Assembly (NCBI RefSeq): GCF_009604425.1
Contig: NZ_WEGI01000015.1
Coordinates: 124,001-188,000, forward strand
DNA length: 64,000 nucleotides
Reading direction: 5' to 3'
Source: Nocardia aurantia
GTDB taxonomy: Bacteria > Actinomycetota > Actinomycetes > Mycobacteriales > Mycobacteriaceae
In this document: positions 16,364 to 25,188 of the stretch, one piece after another
Position numbering within the stretch: the stretch's first letter is position 1
Layout of the letters: the number at the start of each line of letters is the position of its first letter
The notes under the pieces: generated by a model
What the model was told of the DNA's origin: nothing
What the model saw: the letters and a program-made list of their open reading frames with translations, nothing else
Database searches by the model: none
Program-made: the position numbers and the translations under genes

Positions 16364-17998
16364 GTGTCGAAAGTGGGCGTGCTCACGTGGGCCGCCGCGA
16401 TCATCCTGCCGGCGGCCGGGTTGTGGCTGCTGCTGTCGCACCCGGGGCTCGACGCCCACTACGAACATCATCCGCAGCACTTCTGGCTGGTCCTGGCGGC
16501 CGCGGTGCTGGCCGTGCTGCTCGGCGTCGTCCTGTTCCGCGCCGCGCGCACCCGCCGCGATGTGCGGCTCATCCTGGTCTCGCTGATGTTCCAGTTCGCG
16601 GCCGGTTTCCTGGGCCTGCACGCGATCGCGACGCCGGGCGTCATTCTCGCGATGCCCAACGCCGGCTTCGTCTACGCGGTGCCGGTCGGGCTGACCCTCG
16701 GCGGATTCGCGGCCCTGGCCTCGGCGATCGAATACGGACCGGCCGCGGCCGCCCGGCTGAACCGCATGGTCTGGCTGTTGTCGGCGCTGCCCGCGGTGGC
16801 GCTGGTGGTGTGGGCCGCTTTCTCGCTCACCGGATTACCGCCGTTCGACGGAATGCCCAGTCCCACCGAGACTTCCGGGCCACTGGTGATCCTGGCCTAT
16901 GTGGGCTCGCTGTCCTATGTGGGCGCGGCGATCGCCTACGCGCGCCAATTCCTCCGGCGCCGTGGGCTTTTGCTGCTCAGCGTGCTCACCGCGTTCGTGC
17001 TGCTGATCGAGGCGCTGCTGGCGGTCGGCTACGGCCGCAGCTGGCAGGCGTCCTGGTGGGAGTGGCACGTCCTGATGGTGCTGGCGTTCGCGCTGATCGC
17101 GCTGAGCAGCCACACCCAGTTCCGGCGCGAGGGCTCGTCGCTGGGCCTGTTCGACAGCGTCACCCTGAACCAGACGATGGCCGTGCTGGAGCGCGACTAC
17201 ACCCGGGCGCTCGCCGAACTCGTGGAGGTGCTGCGGCAACGCCAGGCCGCCGGGCTGCCGATCGATCAGCCGCTCGGCTCGGTCGGGGTCGACCTGTCGA
17301 AACGGTTCGGGCTCACCGAACGTCAACTCGCCGTGCTGACCCAGAACGCCCGGTTGTATCGGCAGCTCGACGGGCTGTTCCGTTCCTACATGTCCCCGCA
17401 GGTGGCGACCGCGCTGCTGGAGAATCCGGCGCAGGCCGACCTCGGTGGCCGGATCGCCGAGGTCAGCGTGCTGATGGCGGACCTGAGCGGGTTCACGCCG
17501 TTCGCCGAGCGCACCGATCCGGCGCTGGTCGTACAGATGCTGAACACCTATTACGGTGCCATCGTGCCGGTCATCCTGGACGAGGGTGGCGTGGTGGTGC
17601 AGTTCGTCGGCGACGCGGTGATGGCGGTGTTCAATGCGCCTGTCCCGCAACCGGATCACGCGCTGCGCGCCGGGCGGGCCGGGCTGGCGCTGCAACACGC
17701 GGTGGGGCGGATCGCGGCGGACCGGCCGGACTGGCCGCGTTTCCGGGTCGGCATCAACACCGGGCCCGCACTCGTCGGCAATATCGGTGCGGCGCAAATG
17801 CGCAACTACACCGCGATCGGCGACACCACCAACCTCGCGGCCCGGCTGGAGGGCGTGGCCCAGCCCGGCGATGTGGTGATCGGGCCGCTCACCCGGGATC
17901 AGCTCGGCCCGTACGCGATCGTGCAACCGCTGCACGCGATCTCGGTGAAGGGCCGGCGAGAACCGGTGACCTGCTTCGTACTCCGGGGCCTGCGGTGA
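16364..17998 (+). CDS. Membrane class III adenylate/guanylate cyclase
   Basis: This 544-residue protein makes cyclic nucleotide from NTP. The first ~250 residues hold about seven hydrophobic helices; a linker with a GAF-like or coiled-coil region leads to the catalytic domain from about residue 365. Metal-binding and catalytic motifs are present: VLMADLSGFTPFAERTD, VVQFVGDAVMAVFNAP and TAIGDTTNLAARLEG. The next gene encodes a Crp/Fnr protein and overlaps by GTGA, which makes cAMP and its receptor a built-in pair. GTG 16364 is the first start after the upstream terminator. The substrate (ATP rather than GTP) is inferred from that pairing. Confidence 0.93.
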   Translation: MSKVGVLTWAAAIILPAAGLWLLLSHPGLDAHYEHHPQHFWLVLAAAVLAVLLGVVLFRAARTRRDVRLILVSLMFQFAAGFLGLHAIATPGVILAMPNAGFVYAVPVGLTLGGFAALASAIEYGPAAAARLNRMVWLLSALPAVALVVWAAFSLTGLPPFDGMPSPTETSGPLVILAYVGSLSYVGAAIAYARQFLRRRGLLLLSVLTAFVLLIEALLAVGYGRSWQASWWEWHVLMVLAFALIALSSHTQFRREGSSLGLFDSVTLNQTMAVLERDYTRALAELVEVLRQRQAAGLPIDQPLGSVGVDLSKRFGLTERQLAVLTQNARLYRQLDGLFRSYMSPQVATALLENPAQADLGGRIAEVSVLMADLSGFTPFAERTDPALVVQMLNTYYGAIVPVILDEGGVVVQFVGDAVMAVFNAPVPQPDHALRAGRAGLALQHAVGRIAADRPDWPRFRVGINTGPALVGNIGAAQMRNYTAIGDTTNLAARLEGVAQPGDVVIGPLTRDQLGPYAIVQPLHAISVKGRREPVTCFVLRGLR

Positions 17999-18663
17999 CC
18001 ACCGAATTCGCGCTGCTGCGCAGCCTCGAGCCCGAGGAGCGCCGTCAGGTGCTGGCGTCCTGTATCCCGCGGCGCTTCAAACGGCGTGAAATCCTCTGCC
18101 ACGAAGGCGATCCGGGCGACACACTGCATCTGGTCCGGTCCGGGTTGTTGTTGATCCGGGTGGCGACCCCGCTCGGCTACACCGCCACCCTCACCATGAT
18201 CGGCCCGGGTGATTCCTTCGGAGAACTCGCGCTGCTCAGCGACGACGCCAGGCGGACGGCGACCGTGGAGGCCGCCGAGAACGCCGAAACCCTCACCCTG
18301 AGCCGCGCGCAACTAGCGGTGCTGCGCGAAGCCCACCCCACCATCGACCGGATGATCACCGCCACCCTGGTCGAACAGGTCCGCCGGTTGTCCGCGAATG
18401 TGCTGGAGGCGCTGTATCTTCCGGTCGAGGCGCGGGTGGTGCGCCGGCTGGCCAATCTCGCGCGCATCTACGGCGGTCCCGCGCCCATCGTCGAGATCCG
18501 GCTCACCCAGGACGATCTCGCGTCGATGGCGGGCACCACCCGGGTCACCGCCAACCGGGTGCTGCGCGATCTGGAGCAGCGCGGCATCCTGGCCCTGCGG
18601 CGGGGCCGGATCATCGTCACCGACCGGGCCGGCCTCGCCGCCGCCGCGAACGCGACCCCCTGA
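17995..18663 (+). CDS. Crp/Fnr-family cyclic-nucleotide-responsive regulator
   Basis: This 222-residue regulator has a cNMP-binding beta-barrel with a phosphate-binding cassette FGELALLSDDARRTATVEA that keeps the Glu and the Arg-Thr needed to hold cAMP, then a dimerisation helix and a winged helix-turn-helix (TQDDLASMAGTTRVTANRVL). Cysteines for an Fe-S cluster of the Fnr type are missing. GTG 17995 overlaps the cyclase stop by four bases. Together the two genes form a cAMP producer-receptor unit. DNA targets are not known. Confidence 0.94.
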   Translation: MTTEFALLRSLEPEERRQVLASCIPRRFKRREILCHEGDPGDTLHLVRSGLLLIRVATPLGYTATLTMIGPGDSFGELALLSDDARRTATVEAAENAETLTLSRAQLAVLREAHPTIDRMITATLVEQVRRLSANVLEALYLPVEARVVRRLANLARIYGGPAPIVEIRLTQDDLASMAGTTRVTANRVLRDLEQRGILALRRGRIIVTDRAGLAAAANATP

Positions 18664-18748
18664 TCCGCTCGCCGGTCGGCGCGACCCGCGTTGCCGGCCA
18701 CGGAAATTCGGTCGCGCGGCGGTGGGGCCGGTGGCTACATTGACCGCC

Positions 18749-19816
18749 ATGGCGGAGTTGCGGGGACATGTCGACGATCGGTTCGAGCCGGTGGCGCGGG
18801 CGCTGTCGGCGGCACTGGACGCGGTCGACGTGGGCGCCTCGGCGGCGGTGTACGTCGACGGCGAACCGGTGGCCGACCTGTGGGGCGGCTACGCCGATGC
18901 CGCGCGGACCGTCCCCTGGGAGCGGGACACCATCGTCAACGTCTTCTCGACCACCAAACCGATGGTCGCGCTGTCGGCGTTGATCCTCGCGGATCGCGGC
19001 GAACTCGATCTGGACGCGCCCGTCGCCCGGTACTGGCCGGAGTTCGCGGCCGCCGGGAAGCACGACGCCCGGGTCCGGCATCTGCTGGGACATACTGCGG
19101 GACTTCCGGATTGGGACACCCCGATCAGCGTGCCGGAACTGTTCGATGGGCCGTCGGTGACCGCGCGGCTGGCGGCGCAGGCGCCGCAGTGGGAGCCCGG
19201 TACCGCGGGCGGCTACCACTCGCTCACCTTCGGTTACCTCGTGGGCGAGGTGATCGCGCGGGTCAGCGGCCGCAGCGTCGGCACCTTCTTCGCCGAGGAG
19301 GTCGCCGGGCCGCTCGGCGCCGATTTCCACATCGGTCTCGCGCCCGAGCACGACCGCCGCGTCGCCGCGCTGATCGCCGCGCCGAGCGGAGACAAGCCGG
19401 AGGGGTTCGCGGTCGGGGTCTCCGATGCCAATACGCCCGAATGGCGGCGCGCCGAGATCCCCGCGGTCAACGGGCACGGCAACGCGCGCTCGGTCGCCGC
19501 GGTGCAATCGGTGCTCACCTCCGGGGGAGTGGGCGGCGACGGCGTGCGCCTGCTCTCCCCGGCCGGCTGCGAGCGGGCGCTCGAGGAACAGTTCCGCGGG
19601 ACCGACCGTGTGCTGCGGGCCCCCATCACCTGGGGCCTCGGGTACCGGCTGGAGAACCGCACCTGTTCCTGGGGCGGCTGGGGCGGCTCGCTGGTGTTCA
19701 ACGACCTCGACAACCGCCTGACGGTGGCCTATGTGATGAACCAGGTCCTGTGGGAGGACGACTACCTCCGGGGCCTGTCCATCGTGATGGCCGCCTACGA
19801 GGCGCTGAACTCCTGA
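18749..19816 (+). CDS. Beta-lactamase-family serine hydrolase (EstB/class C type)
   Basis: This 355-residue protein belongs to the serine beta-lactamase/penicillin-binding fold used by many esterases. The nucleophile motif is STTK (VFSTTKPMVALSALI), the tyrosine motif is GGYHSLTFGYLVGEV, and a later HGN segment (NGHGNARSVAAV) is near the third motif. There is no signal peptide, so it acts in the cytoplasm and is more likely an esterase or peptidase than a drug-resistance enzyme. ATG 18749 gives the usual family N-terminus. The preceding gene ends 85 bp upstream. Confidence 0.9.
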   Translation: MAELRGHVDDRFEPVARALSAALDAVDVGASAAVYVDGEPVADLWGGYADAARTVPWERDTIVNVFSTTKPMVALSALILADRGELDLDAPVARYWPEFAAAGKHDARVRHLLGHTAGLPDWDTPISVPELFDGPSVTARLAAQAPQWEPGTAGGYHSLTFGYLVGEVIARVSGRSVGTFFAEEVAGPLGADFHIGLAPEHDRRVAALIAAPSGDKPEGFAVGVSDANTPEWRRAEIPAVNGHGNARSVAAVQSVLTSGGVGGDGVRLLSPAGCERALEEQFRGTDRVLRAPITWGLGYRLENRTCSWGGWGGSLVFNDLDNRLTVAYVMNQVLWEDDYLRGLSIVMAAYEALNS

Positions 19817-19859
19817 GCACCGGCGGTGACGTCTTCCCGAGCCACCGCCGGGCCGTCGG

Positions 19860-20267
19860 TCACACCGGGACCAGTTCGCTCGTGCAGAACGCGCAACGCT
19901 TCGCCTCGGTCGGCACCGAACTGAGGCATTCCGGGCAGTCGCGCTTGGGCGTGGTCACTTCGTTCTTCGGGCTGAACCGCGAGGTCAGGGCATTGACCGG
20001 GAGTACCACGAGGTAGTAGACGAACAGGGCCACCAGGATGAACGTCACGATCGCGGTGAGAAACGCGCCGACCGGGAACTCGACCTTCCCGACCTTGAAG
20101 CCCTGGTCACTGAAATCCCCGGAAGCGCCGACCGCGAGGCCGACCAGCGGGGTCAGGAACGCGCGCACGAAGCCGTTGACGACGGAGGTGAACGCCGCGC
20201 CCACCACGATGCCGACCGCCAGATCCACGACGTTGCCGCGCAGCAGGAACGTCCGAAAGCCCTTCAT
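19860..20267 (-). CDS. mscL: Large-conductance mechanosensitive channel MscL with zinc-ribbon tail
   Basis: MscL opens a wide pore when the membrane is stretched, protecting the cell from osmotic downshock. The N-terminus (MKGFRTFLLRGNVVDLAVGI) is canonical, as are the two helices (21-45 and 66-90). The C-terminus departs from the textbook protein: instead of a simple helix bundle it ends with a four-cysteine knuckle, C111-X2-C114-X10-C125-X2-C128, suggestive of zinc binding. The protein is 135 residues long. It sits alone, convergent with the serine hydrolase. Confidence 0.96.
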   Translation of the reverse strand: MKGFRTFLLRGNVVDLAVGIVVGAAFTSVVNGFVRAFLTPLVGLAVGASGDFSDQGFKVGKVEFPVGAFLTAIVTFILVALFVYYLVVLPVNALTSRFSPKNEVTTPKRDCPECLSSVPTEAKRCAFCTSELVPV

Positions 20268-20412
20268 ATCTCTCCTTCAAGCCTTGCTCTTCCCCGGCAA
20301 GCCTAGGTTCTGCGCCGGAATGCGGCAGCGATCTCCGCCACACCGCCGATAGGCTGGCGGAACGCCGGATCGACGATCCGGTGCGGGGTCGAGGGGACGG
20401 ATACCGAAAAGC

Positions 20413-21036
20413 GTGACTGCGAAACGAGTGTGGCTGATCCGGCACGGGGAGAGCGAGGGCAATATCGGCCTGCCCACCCGAAACGGCGCCACTCCACTCA
20501 CGGACGTCGGCCACGCTCAGGCCCGCCGGGTGGCCGCGGCGTTCGACACCGCACCGAGCCTGATCGTGGTCTCACCGATGCGGCGGGCGCAGCAGACCGC
20601 GCAGCCCACCGCCGACCGCTATCCCGGCAGTCCTCGGGAACAGTGGCCCGTGCAGGAATTCCACCACCTGCCGAGCTTCGCGGACCGCCCGGTGACCGCC
20701 GAGTTTCTCGGACCGCACCTGCGGGCCTATTGGGAACGCGCGGATCCGGAGGAACGGCACCCCGGCAAGGAGTCGTTCACCGACCTGCTCGACCGGGCCG
20801 AGGAACTGCTGAAACGCCTTGCCGCCCAACCGGACGGCCTGATCGCGGTCTTCAGCCACGGCACCTTCCTGGGTGCCGTGCTGTACGTCGTGGAGGCCCG
20901 CCACGAACGGACCCCGGCCGGCATGCGCGCCTTCCACGACTATCACGAGGCGAATCCGCTGGGGAACGGGGTCATCGTCGAACTGGGCTACCCTGGTCCG
21001 AAGGTGCTGCGCACGAACGTGTCCCATCTCGACTGA
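20413..21036 (+). CDS. Histidine phosphatase (phosphoglycerate mutase-like)
   Basis: This 207-residue enzyme has the phosphohistidine signature VWLIRHGESEGN at residues 6-17 and the second histidine in IAVFSHGTFLGAVL. The fold hydrolyses phosphate esters with a phospho-His intermediate; the substrate is unknown. The start is a GTG at 20413. It is divergent from mscL and converges on the YafY-type regulator. Confidence 0.92.
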   Translation: MTAKRVWLIRHGESEGNIGLPTRNGATPLTDVGHAQARRVAAAFDTAPSLIVVSPMRRAQQTAQPTADRYPGSPREQWPVQEFHHLPSFADRPVTAEFLGPHLRAYWERADPEERHPGKESFTDLLDRAEELLKRLAAQPDGLIAVFSHGTFLGAVLYVVEARHERTPAGMRAFHDYHEANPLGNGVIVELGYPGPKVLRTNVSHLD

Positions 21037-21136
21037 CCGGTAACTGTCCACGGCGACATCCGATGTCGGCTGAAATGAGTTGTGTACCAACAACATGGGT
21101 GACTGCTCAGCGTCCGGTCGTGCGGTGACATCGACC

Positions 21137-22099
21137 TCAGCCCTGTGCCGCGGCGGCGTGGCGGCGAGCGAGAGTCGCTGAGGCGGCGCGTAATTCGGGC
21201 GGGCCGACGATCTCGAAATCGGTGTCGAATCGGCCGATCGCGGCGGCCAGCGCGATCCAGGACCAGGAACCGGTGATCAGCCGGCAGCGGTCCGGGCCCA
21301 GTGCCTCGACCAGGCCGTCGTGGACGAACGGCGACACGTCGGCGGCGGGACGACGGAGGACCACCTCGCCACGACAGGGCCAGCCGGGGGTGTCCGAGCC
21401 GCGGAATCGGCCGGTGACGAACGCGGCGACGTCCCCGCCGGGCAGGTCGCGCGGGGTGAATCGGGGACCGTTGGGGGTGCGGAGGCCGATCCGATCGGCG
21501 CGGAAGACGCGCCAGTCGTCGCGGTCCGGGTCCCAGCCGATCAGATACCAGCGACCGTCGCGGGTGACGAGGTGGTGCGGCTCGACGCGGCGGGGCGCGA
21601 TCGCCTCGCCGGGGTCGCCGGTGGGCCCGTAGTCGAAGCGCAGCACCTCCCGGGCGTGCACGGCCGCGCCGATGGCCACGAGCACATCGGGGTCGACGGC
21701 CGGTGTGGCGGCGTCGCCGACGGCGGTGATCCGCAGCGCGTCCACCCGGTGCCGCAGGCGGGCGGGCAGGACCTGCCGGATCGTGTTCAGCGCGCGCACC
21801 GCGGCCTCCTCGATGCCGGCGCCCGCGGTAGCGGCGAGGCGCAGCGCGACGGTCACCGCGACGGCCTGATCGTCGTCGAACAGCAACGGCGGCAACTCGG
21901 CGCCCGCTCCCAGCCGATAACCGCCGTCCGGGCCCTTCACGGCGGCGATGGGATAACCGAGTTCGCGCAGCCGGTCGACATCGCGGCGGACGGTGCGCGG
22001 ACTGACCGCCAGGCGTTCGGCCAGCAGCGTCCCGGGCCAATCCCGGCGGGCCTGCAGCAGTGACAGCAGGGCCAGGAGTCGGGCGGACGTTTTCGGCAT
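21137..22099 (-). CDS. YafY-type HTH/WYL transcriptional regulator
   Basis: This 320-residue protein has an N-terminal winged helix (AERLAVSPRTVRRDVDRLRE, then GYRLGAGAELPPL) and a central WYL domain (LVTRDGRWYLIGWDPDRDDW) that commonly binds nucleic acid or small ligands. Members next to a divergent glyoxalase-like gene usually repress or activate it; such a gene starts 92 bp away. Annotated start ATG 22099 (MPKTSARLL) is typical of the family. Confidence 0.94.
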   Translation of the reverse strand: MPKTSARLLALLSLLQARRDWPGTLLAERLAVSPRTVRRDVDRLRELGYPIAAVKGPDGGYRLGAGAELPPLLFDDDQAVAVTVALRLAATAGAGIEEAAVRALNTIRQVLPARLRHRVDALRITAVGDAATPAVDPDVLVAIGAAVHAREVLRFDYGPTGDPGEAIAPRRVEPHHLVTRDGRWYLIGWDPDRDDWRVFRADRIGLRTPNGPRFTPRDLPGGDVAAFVTGRFRGSDTPGWPCRGEVVLRRPAADVSPFVHDGLVEALGPDRCRLITGSWSWIALAAAIGRFDTDFEIVGPPELRAASATLARRHAAAAQG

Positions 22100-22191
22100 A
22101 TTTCGATTCTGCCCGGAGAAGAGGACACATCCTGACCGCTTCCTCGGTGAGTGTGGTGGATGTCAGGCAACAGTCGAACAGAGGAGCGGAC

Positions 22192-22608
22192 ATGTCCGTC
22201 ACGACCACCACCCATCTGAACTTCCGCGGTGACGCGCGGGCGGCGCTGGAGTTCTATCAATCCGTCTTCGGCGGCGAGCTCGTCGTCGTCACCTACGCCG
22301 ACGCCGGGAGTGTCGCGGTGGAATCCGAGGCGAAGCACGTGATGTGGGGTCAGGTGCGCGCCGCCAACGGATTTCAGGTCATGGCGTACGACGTGCCCGG
22401 GCGGATGGAATTCGAGCGGGGCGCGAATTCGTTCTTCGTCTCGGTGCGCGGCGAGACGGTCGACGAGATCGAGGCCCTGTGGGGCCGCCTGGCCGGCGGG
22501 GCGACGATCGTCGTTCCGCTCGGCCCGGCCGGCTGGGCCGCCGCCTACGGAATGCTGCGGGATCGCTTCGGGATCGTCTGGGTCCTCGACGTTTCGACTT
22601 CCCACTGA
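22192..22608 (+). CDS. PhnB-type VOC (glyoxalase-fold) protein
   Basis: This 138-residue protein resembles the PhnB branch of the vicinal-oxygen-chelate fold (NFRGDARAALEFYQSVFGGE at the start and RDRFGIVWVLDV at the end). PhnB-type proteins often lack a known reaction. GAGGAG at 22181-22186 marks ATG 22192. It is transcribed away from the YafY regulator, which probably controls it. Confidence 0.9.
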   Translation: MSVTTTTHLNFRGDARAALEFYQSVFGGELVVVTYADAGSVAVESEAKHVMWGQVRAANGFQVMAYDVPGRMEFERGANSFFVSVRGETVDEIEALWGRLAGGATIVVPLGPAGWAAAYGMLRDRFGIVWVLDVSTSH

Positions 22609-22664
22609 TCCGGCCCCGGCCGCCGCGCCACGAACGGCCTACGCGGCGGCCGGGATTCGCGGCC

Positions 22665-23534
22665 TCAGCGCAACTGTGCGAAAGTTCCCGCGGCGGTGAA
22701 GGCTTCGGCGATCGGCGCGATGAGCGTGGCCAGCCGGCGTGCGCCCGTGGCGCCGATCGGCGCCCACAGGGCCGCGCAGTGCTCGTCGGTCTCGACCTCG
22801 ATCCGTTCGCGCTCCGCGATACCGGTGCCGGTCGGGGTGCCGTCCGGGTGGAGCCAGCCGCGTTCCGCCAATCGCGCTGTGGCCGCGTCCCATTCCGCGT
22901 CGTTCCACTCGCGGGTGGCGCGCAGGACGGCGCCCGGGAGCCGGCCCGTCGCCGCGTGCAGGACATTGCATTCGCACGGCCCGAGGCGGTTGTCGGCGAG
23001 CACGATCAGATGCGCGTCGCCGCGCCACTCGCGCAGCACCGTGATTTGCTGCCACAGCGCGACCAGCGGATCCGCCGGCAGGGCGACGGCAGCGTTCGCG
23101 GCCGCGAGCGGTTTGCCCGCGTAGTCGGCGGCGGCGACGACACGGTCGATCAGCGACCGCGCCTCGGCGATCCGCTCCTCCGGCAGCCGAACTCCGACGC
23201 GCCGCATCGCGCGACCGACGGCGGTGAATCGAGCGTCCTGCCATCGAGCGGGTGCCGCGATGTCCCACACCCCCGTCATGCTCCGCACGGCTCTGGGGCT
23301 GAAGTTGTAGAAAGTCGCGAGCACGACCTGCCACGGGACGACGCCGAGCGGAGCCGCGCGGAAGGCGAAATAGCGTGGGGCGCGGTCGGTTACGCCGAGA
23401 GCGGCGGCCTCCTCGACCGTTTCGGGCACGAGGTGGACGGGCATGTGGGCCGCGGTGACGGCGAGCGAGATCTCGCGCACGGCATCGAGCCCGATATCCG
23501 GACGATCGGTTCCGAGTGGGGCGGGGCAGGTCAT
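22665..23534 (-). CDS. SCO6745-family protein
   Basis: This 289-residue protein resembles an actinobacterial family of unknown function named for SCO6745. Typical segments are PRYFAFRAAPLGVVPWQVVL and ATFYNFSPRAVRSMTGVWD, followed by a helical second half. The family is thought to have a helix-turn-helix-like core, but no activity is established. ATG 23534 follows AGGAGA by about 9 bases and is preferred to 23573. It is divergent from a GntR gene with a palindrome between, so it is the likely target. Confidence 0.82.
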   Translation of the reverse strand: MTCPAPLGTDRPDIGLDAVREISLAVTAAHMPVHLVPETVEEAAALGVTDRAPRYFAFRAAPLGVVPWQVVLATFYNFSPRAVRSMTGVWDIAAPARWQDARFTAVGRAMRRVGVRLPEERIAEARSLIDRVVAAADYAGKPLAAANAAVALPADPLVALWQQITVLREWRGDAHLIVLADNRLGPCECNVLHAATGRLPGAVLRATREWNDAEWDAATARLAERGWLHPDGTPTGTGIAERERIEVETDEHCAALWAPIGATGARRLATLIAPIAEAFTAAGTFAQLR

Positions 23535-23598
23535 GGTGATCGGTTCTCCTGACGAACGGGATCGGGCGAACATGACGCATAGGATCGATGATTAGAAC

Positions 23599-23612
23599 AA
23601 TAATCGATTATT
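23599..23612. promoter_or_regulatory. Candidate GntR operator palindrome
   Basis: AATAATCGATTATT is a perfect 14-base palindrome in an unusually AT-rich patch of the divergent gap between the SCO6745-family and GntR genes, 25 bases before the GntR start. Its position suggests autorepression and control of the divergent gene. Confidence 0.6.
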
Positions 23613-23636
23613 ACCGAATCTGTCTATGATGGCCTC

Positions 23637-24335
23637 ATGGCACAGGTAGCCGGCCCACACCCGCCGTCGGAGAAGCAGATGCTGTCCGAGCAGGTCTACG
23701 CCCGATTACGGGAAGCGATCATGCGCGGCGAGCACGTACCCGGCGCGGCCCTCAAACCGCAGGATCTATCCCGCGAATTCGCGGTCAGCCTGGCCGTCGT
23801 GCGCGAGGCGCTCGTCCGGCTCGTCGGCGACGGCCTGGCCGATCGGCTGCACAACCGCGGGTTCGCGGTACCGGAGTGCTCCGATCGGCGCTGGCAGCAG
23901 ATCACCGAGGCCCGCCGCGCGCTCGAGCCGGTCGTGGTTCGGATGTCGGTCGAACGCGGCGACCTCGAATGGGAGGGCCGGGTGCGTGCCGCCGCGCACC
24001 GGCTCGCCCGCACGCCGACCCACACCGGGGAGGACCGGCACTACAGCGAGGAGTGGTCCGAGGCGCACCGGATCTTCCATCGGACCCTGCTCGCGGGCTG
24101 CGGCAATCCGGTGCTGATGGAGACCTTCGACCGGATGTGGACCGCGAGCGAGCTGGCCCGCCGCTGGTCGAGTTACCGCAATCCGGACCGCGACGCCGTA
24201 GGCGAACATCGCCGGCTGGAGGAGGCGGCGCTGGCCCGGGACGCCGACGCCGCCGCCGAGGCGCTCACCCGGCACCTCACCCAGACCGCGACCGGTCTCA
24301 CGGAATCGGATTCGCCGAATTCGGTTCAGGGATAA
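23637..24335 (+). CDS. GntR/FadR-type transcriptional regulator
   Basis: This 232-residue regulator has the GntR winged helix (LREAIMRGEHVPGAALKPQD, then REFAVSLAVVREALVRLVGD) and an all-helical FCD ligand domain with spaced histidines, as in metal-binding members (EAHRIFHRTLLAGCGN and GEHRRLEEAALARDADAA). It is divergent from the SCO6745-family gene. Its 3' end overlaps the convergent small-protein gene by 10 bp. The ligand is unknown. Confidence 0.93.
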   Translation: MAQVAGPHPPSEKQMLSEQVYARLREAIMRGEHVPGAALKPQDLSREFAVSLAVVREALVRLVGDGLADRLHNRGFAVPECSDRRWQQITEARRALEPVVVRMSVERGDLEWEGRVRAAAHRLARTPTHTGEDRHYSEEWSEAHRIFHRTLLAGCGNPVLMETFDRMWTASELARRWSSYRNPDRDAVGEHRRLEEAALARDADAAAEALTRHLTQTATGLTESDSPNSVQG

Positions 24336-24727
24336 CGGATGTCGCGGCCGGCCTGGATGGTCGTGTTGCCGTCGCCGGTCACCGTCGCGGTCTGGGTGAC
24401 GGTCGTGGTCCGGCCGGCCCGATCCAGCAGGGGAGTCAGTTCCTCGGCGAGCAGGCGCCGGAGTTCCACGGCCAGTTCGGGATTCGAGGCGATCAGGCGA
24501 CGCAGCCGGGCCCGCCACTCACCGGTGAGGGCCTCCCGCGTCGCCTCGTCGGCCGCGGCGTCCACGACCTCGTCGTGGAGTTGATCCAGATCGGCGCCGA
24601 CCTGGTCCGCCGACTCGGGATGATGGCGACGCCACCAGCGGACCACGACATCCTTGGCGCCGGACCACATGTCGGTGGCCATGACCTTCACCAGCGCCGT
24701 GCCCGCTTCCACCACAACAGGATCCAT
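24326..24727 (-). CDS. Small helical protein with amyloid-like tail (paralogue of 6016-6387)
   Basis: This 133-residue protein has the same build as the STAND partner at 6016: an N-terminal helix opening MDPVVVEAGTALVKVM, a helical middle with SNPELAVELRRLLAEE (compare ADPHFAAGLRSVLAE) and a polar tail ending TATVTGDGNTTIQAGRDIRY. The IQAG core resembles RHIM-like signalling motifs. No STAND gene lies next to it, so its partner may be elsewhere or it may act alone. ATG 24727 gives the family-like MDP start; a GTG-like extension to 24760 is less likely. Function is inferred only. Confidence 0.6.
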   Translation of the reverse strand: MDPVVVEAGTALVKVMATDMWSGAKDVVVRWWRRHHPESADQVGADLDQLHDEVVDAAADEATREALTGEWRARLRRLIASNPELAVELRRLLAEELTPLLDRAGRTTTVTQTATVTGDGNTTIQAGRDIRYP

Positions 24728-24792
24728 CGCTGCAACCCCCGCTCGACGCGTTCCGGTCACGTCATCCTAACCGGCGGATCGCGACGCGCGGA

Positions 24793-25113
24793 TCAGTGTC
24801 CTTGGCGCTGGTGTGGCGGGATGTGGGCGGAGACCCGGCGTTGCTCGAGCAGTAACCAGGCGATGCCGCCGAGGAGACAGACCGCGCAGAGGATCGCGCC
24901 GACGACGGCCCAGCCGGCGAAGCCGTAGCCGGCGGCGGTCAGGGTCGCGGCCAGCGCCACGACACCGAGGAGGCACAGCACGTAACCGGGGATGTTGGCG
25001 TTGTCCTCGACACCCTCGCCGGCATGCGTGCGGCCACGCCGGCGGATGAGCCATCGGTCCCGCCGCGGCCGGGGCGGGACGTGCGAGGGAAATTGGGCCG
25101 CCGATCCCGCCAT
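24793..25113 (-). CDS. UsfY-like two-helix membrane protein
   Basis: This 106-residue protein has a basic N-terminus and two membrane helices (PGYVLCLLGVVALAATLTAA and WAVVGAILCAVCLLGGIAWL) followed by LLEQRRV, an arrangement that resembles mycobacterial UsfY. UsfY has no established function. GGGAGAAGG lies just before ATG 25113. A sigma-B-like promoter (GATT-N15-GGGTAG) precedes it, divergent from the CsbD gene, so both are probably stress genes. Confidence 0.65.
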   Translation of the reverse strand: MAGSAAQFPSHVPPRPRRDRWLIRRRGRTHAGEGVEDNANIPGYVLCLLGVVALAATLTAAGYGFAGWAVVGAILCAVCLLGGIAWLLLEQRRVSAHIPPHQRQGH

Positions 25114-25147
25114 GACCTTCTCCCTTCTCGGGGTGCCTCTGGGTTTG

Positions 25148-25172
25148 CTACCCGTTTTCCGCGGCGTCAATC
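25148..25172 (-). promoter_or_regulatory. Sigma-B/F-like promoter for UsfY-like gene
   Basis: On the minus strand GATT-N15-GGGTAG lies about 35 bases before the UsfY-like start. The -10 is a full match to the alternative-sigma consensus GTTT-N15-GGGTAW and the -35 differs at one base. Confidence 0.55.
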
Positions 25173-25188
25173 ATTCGGTGCGGCGATC

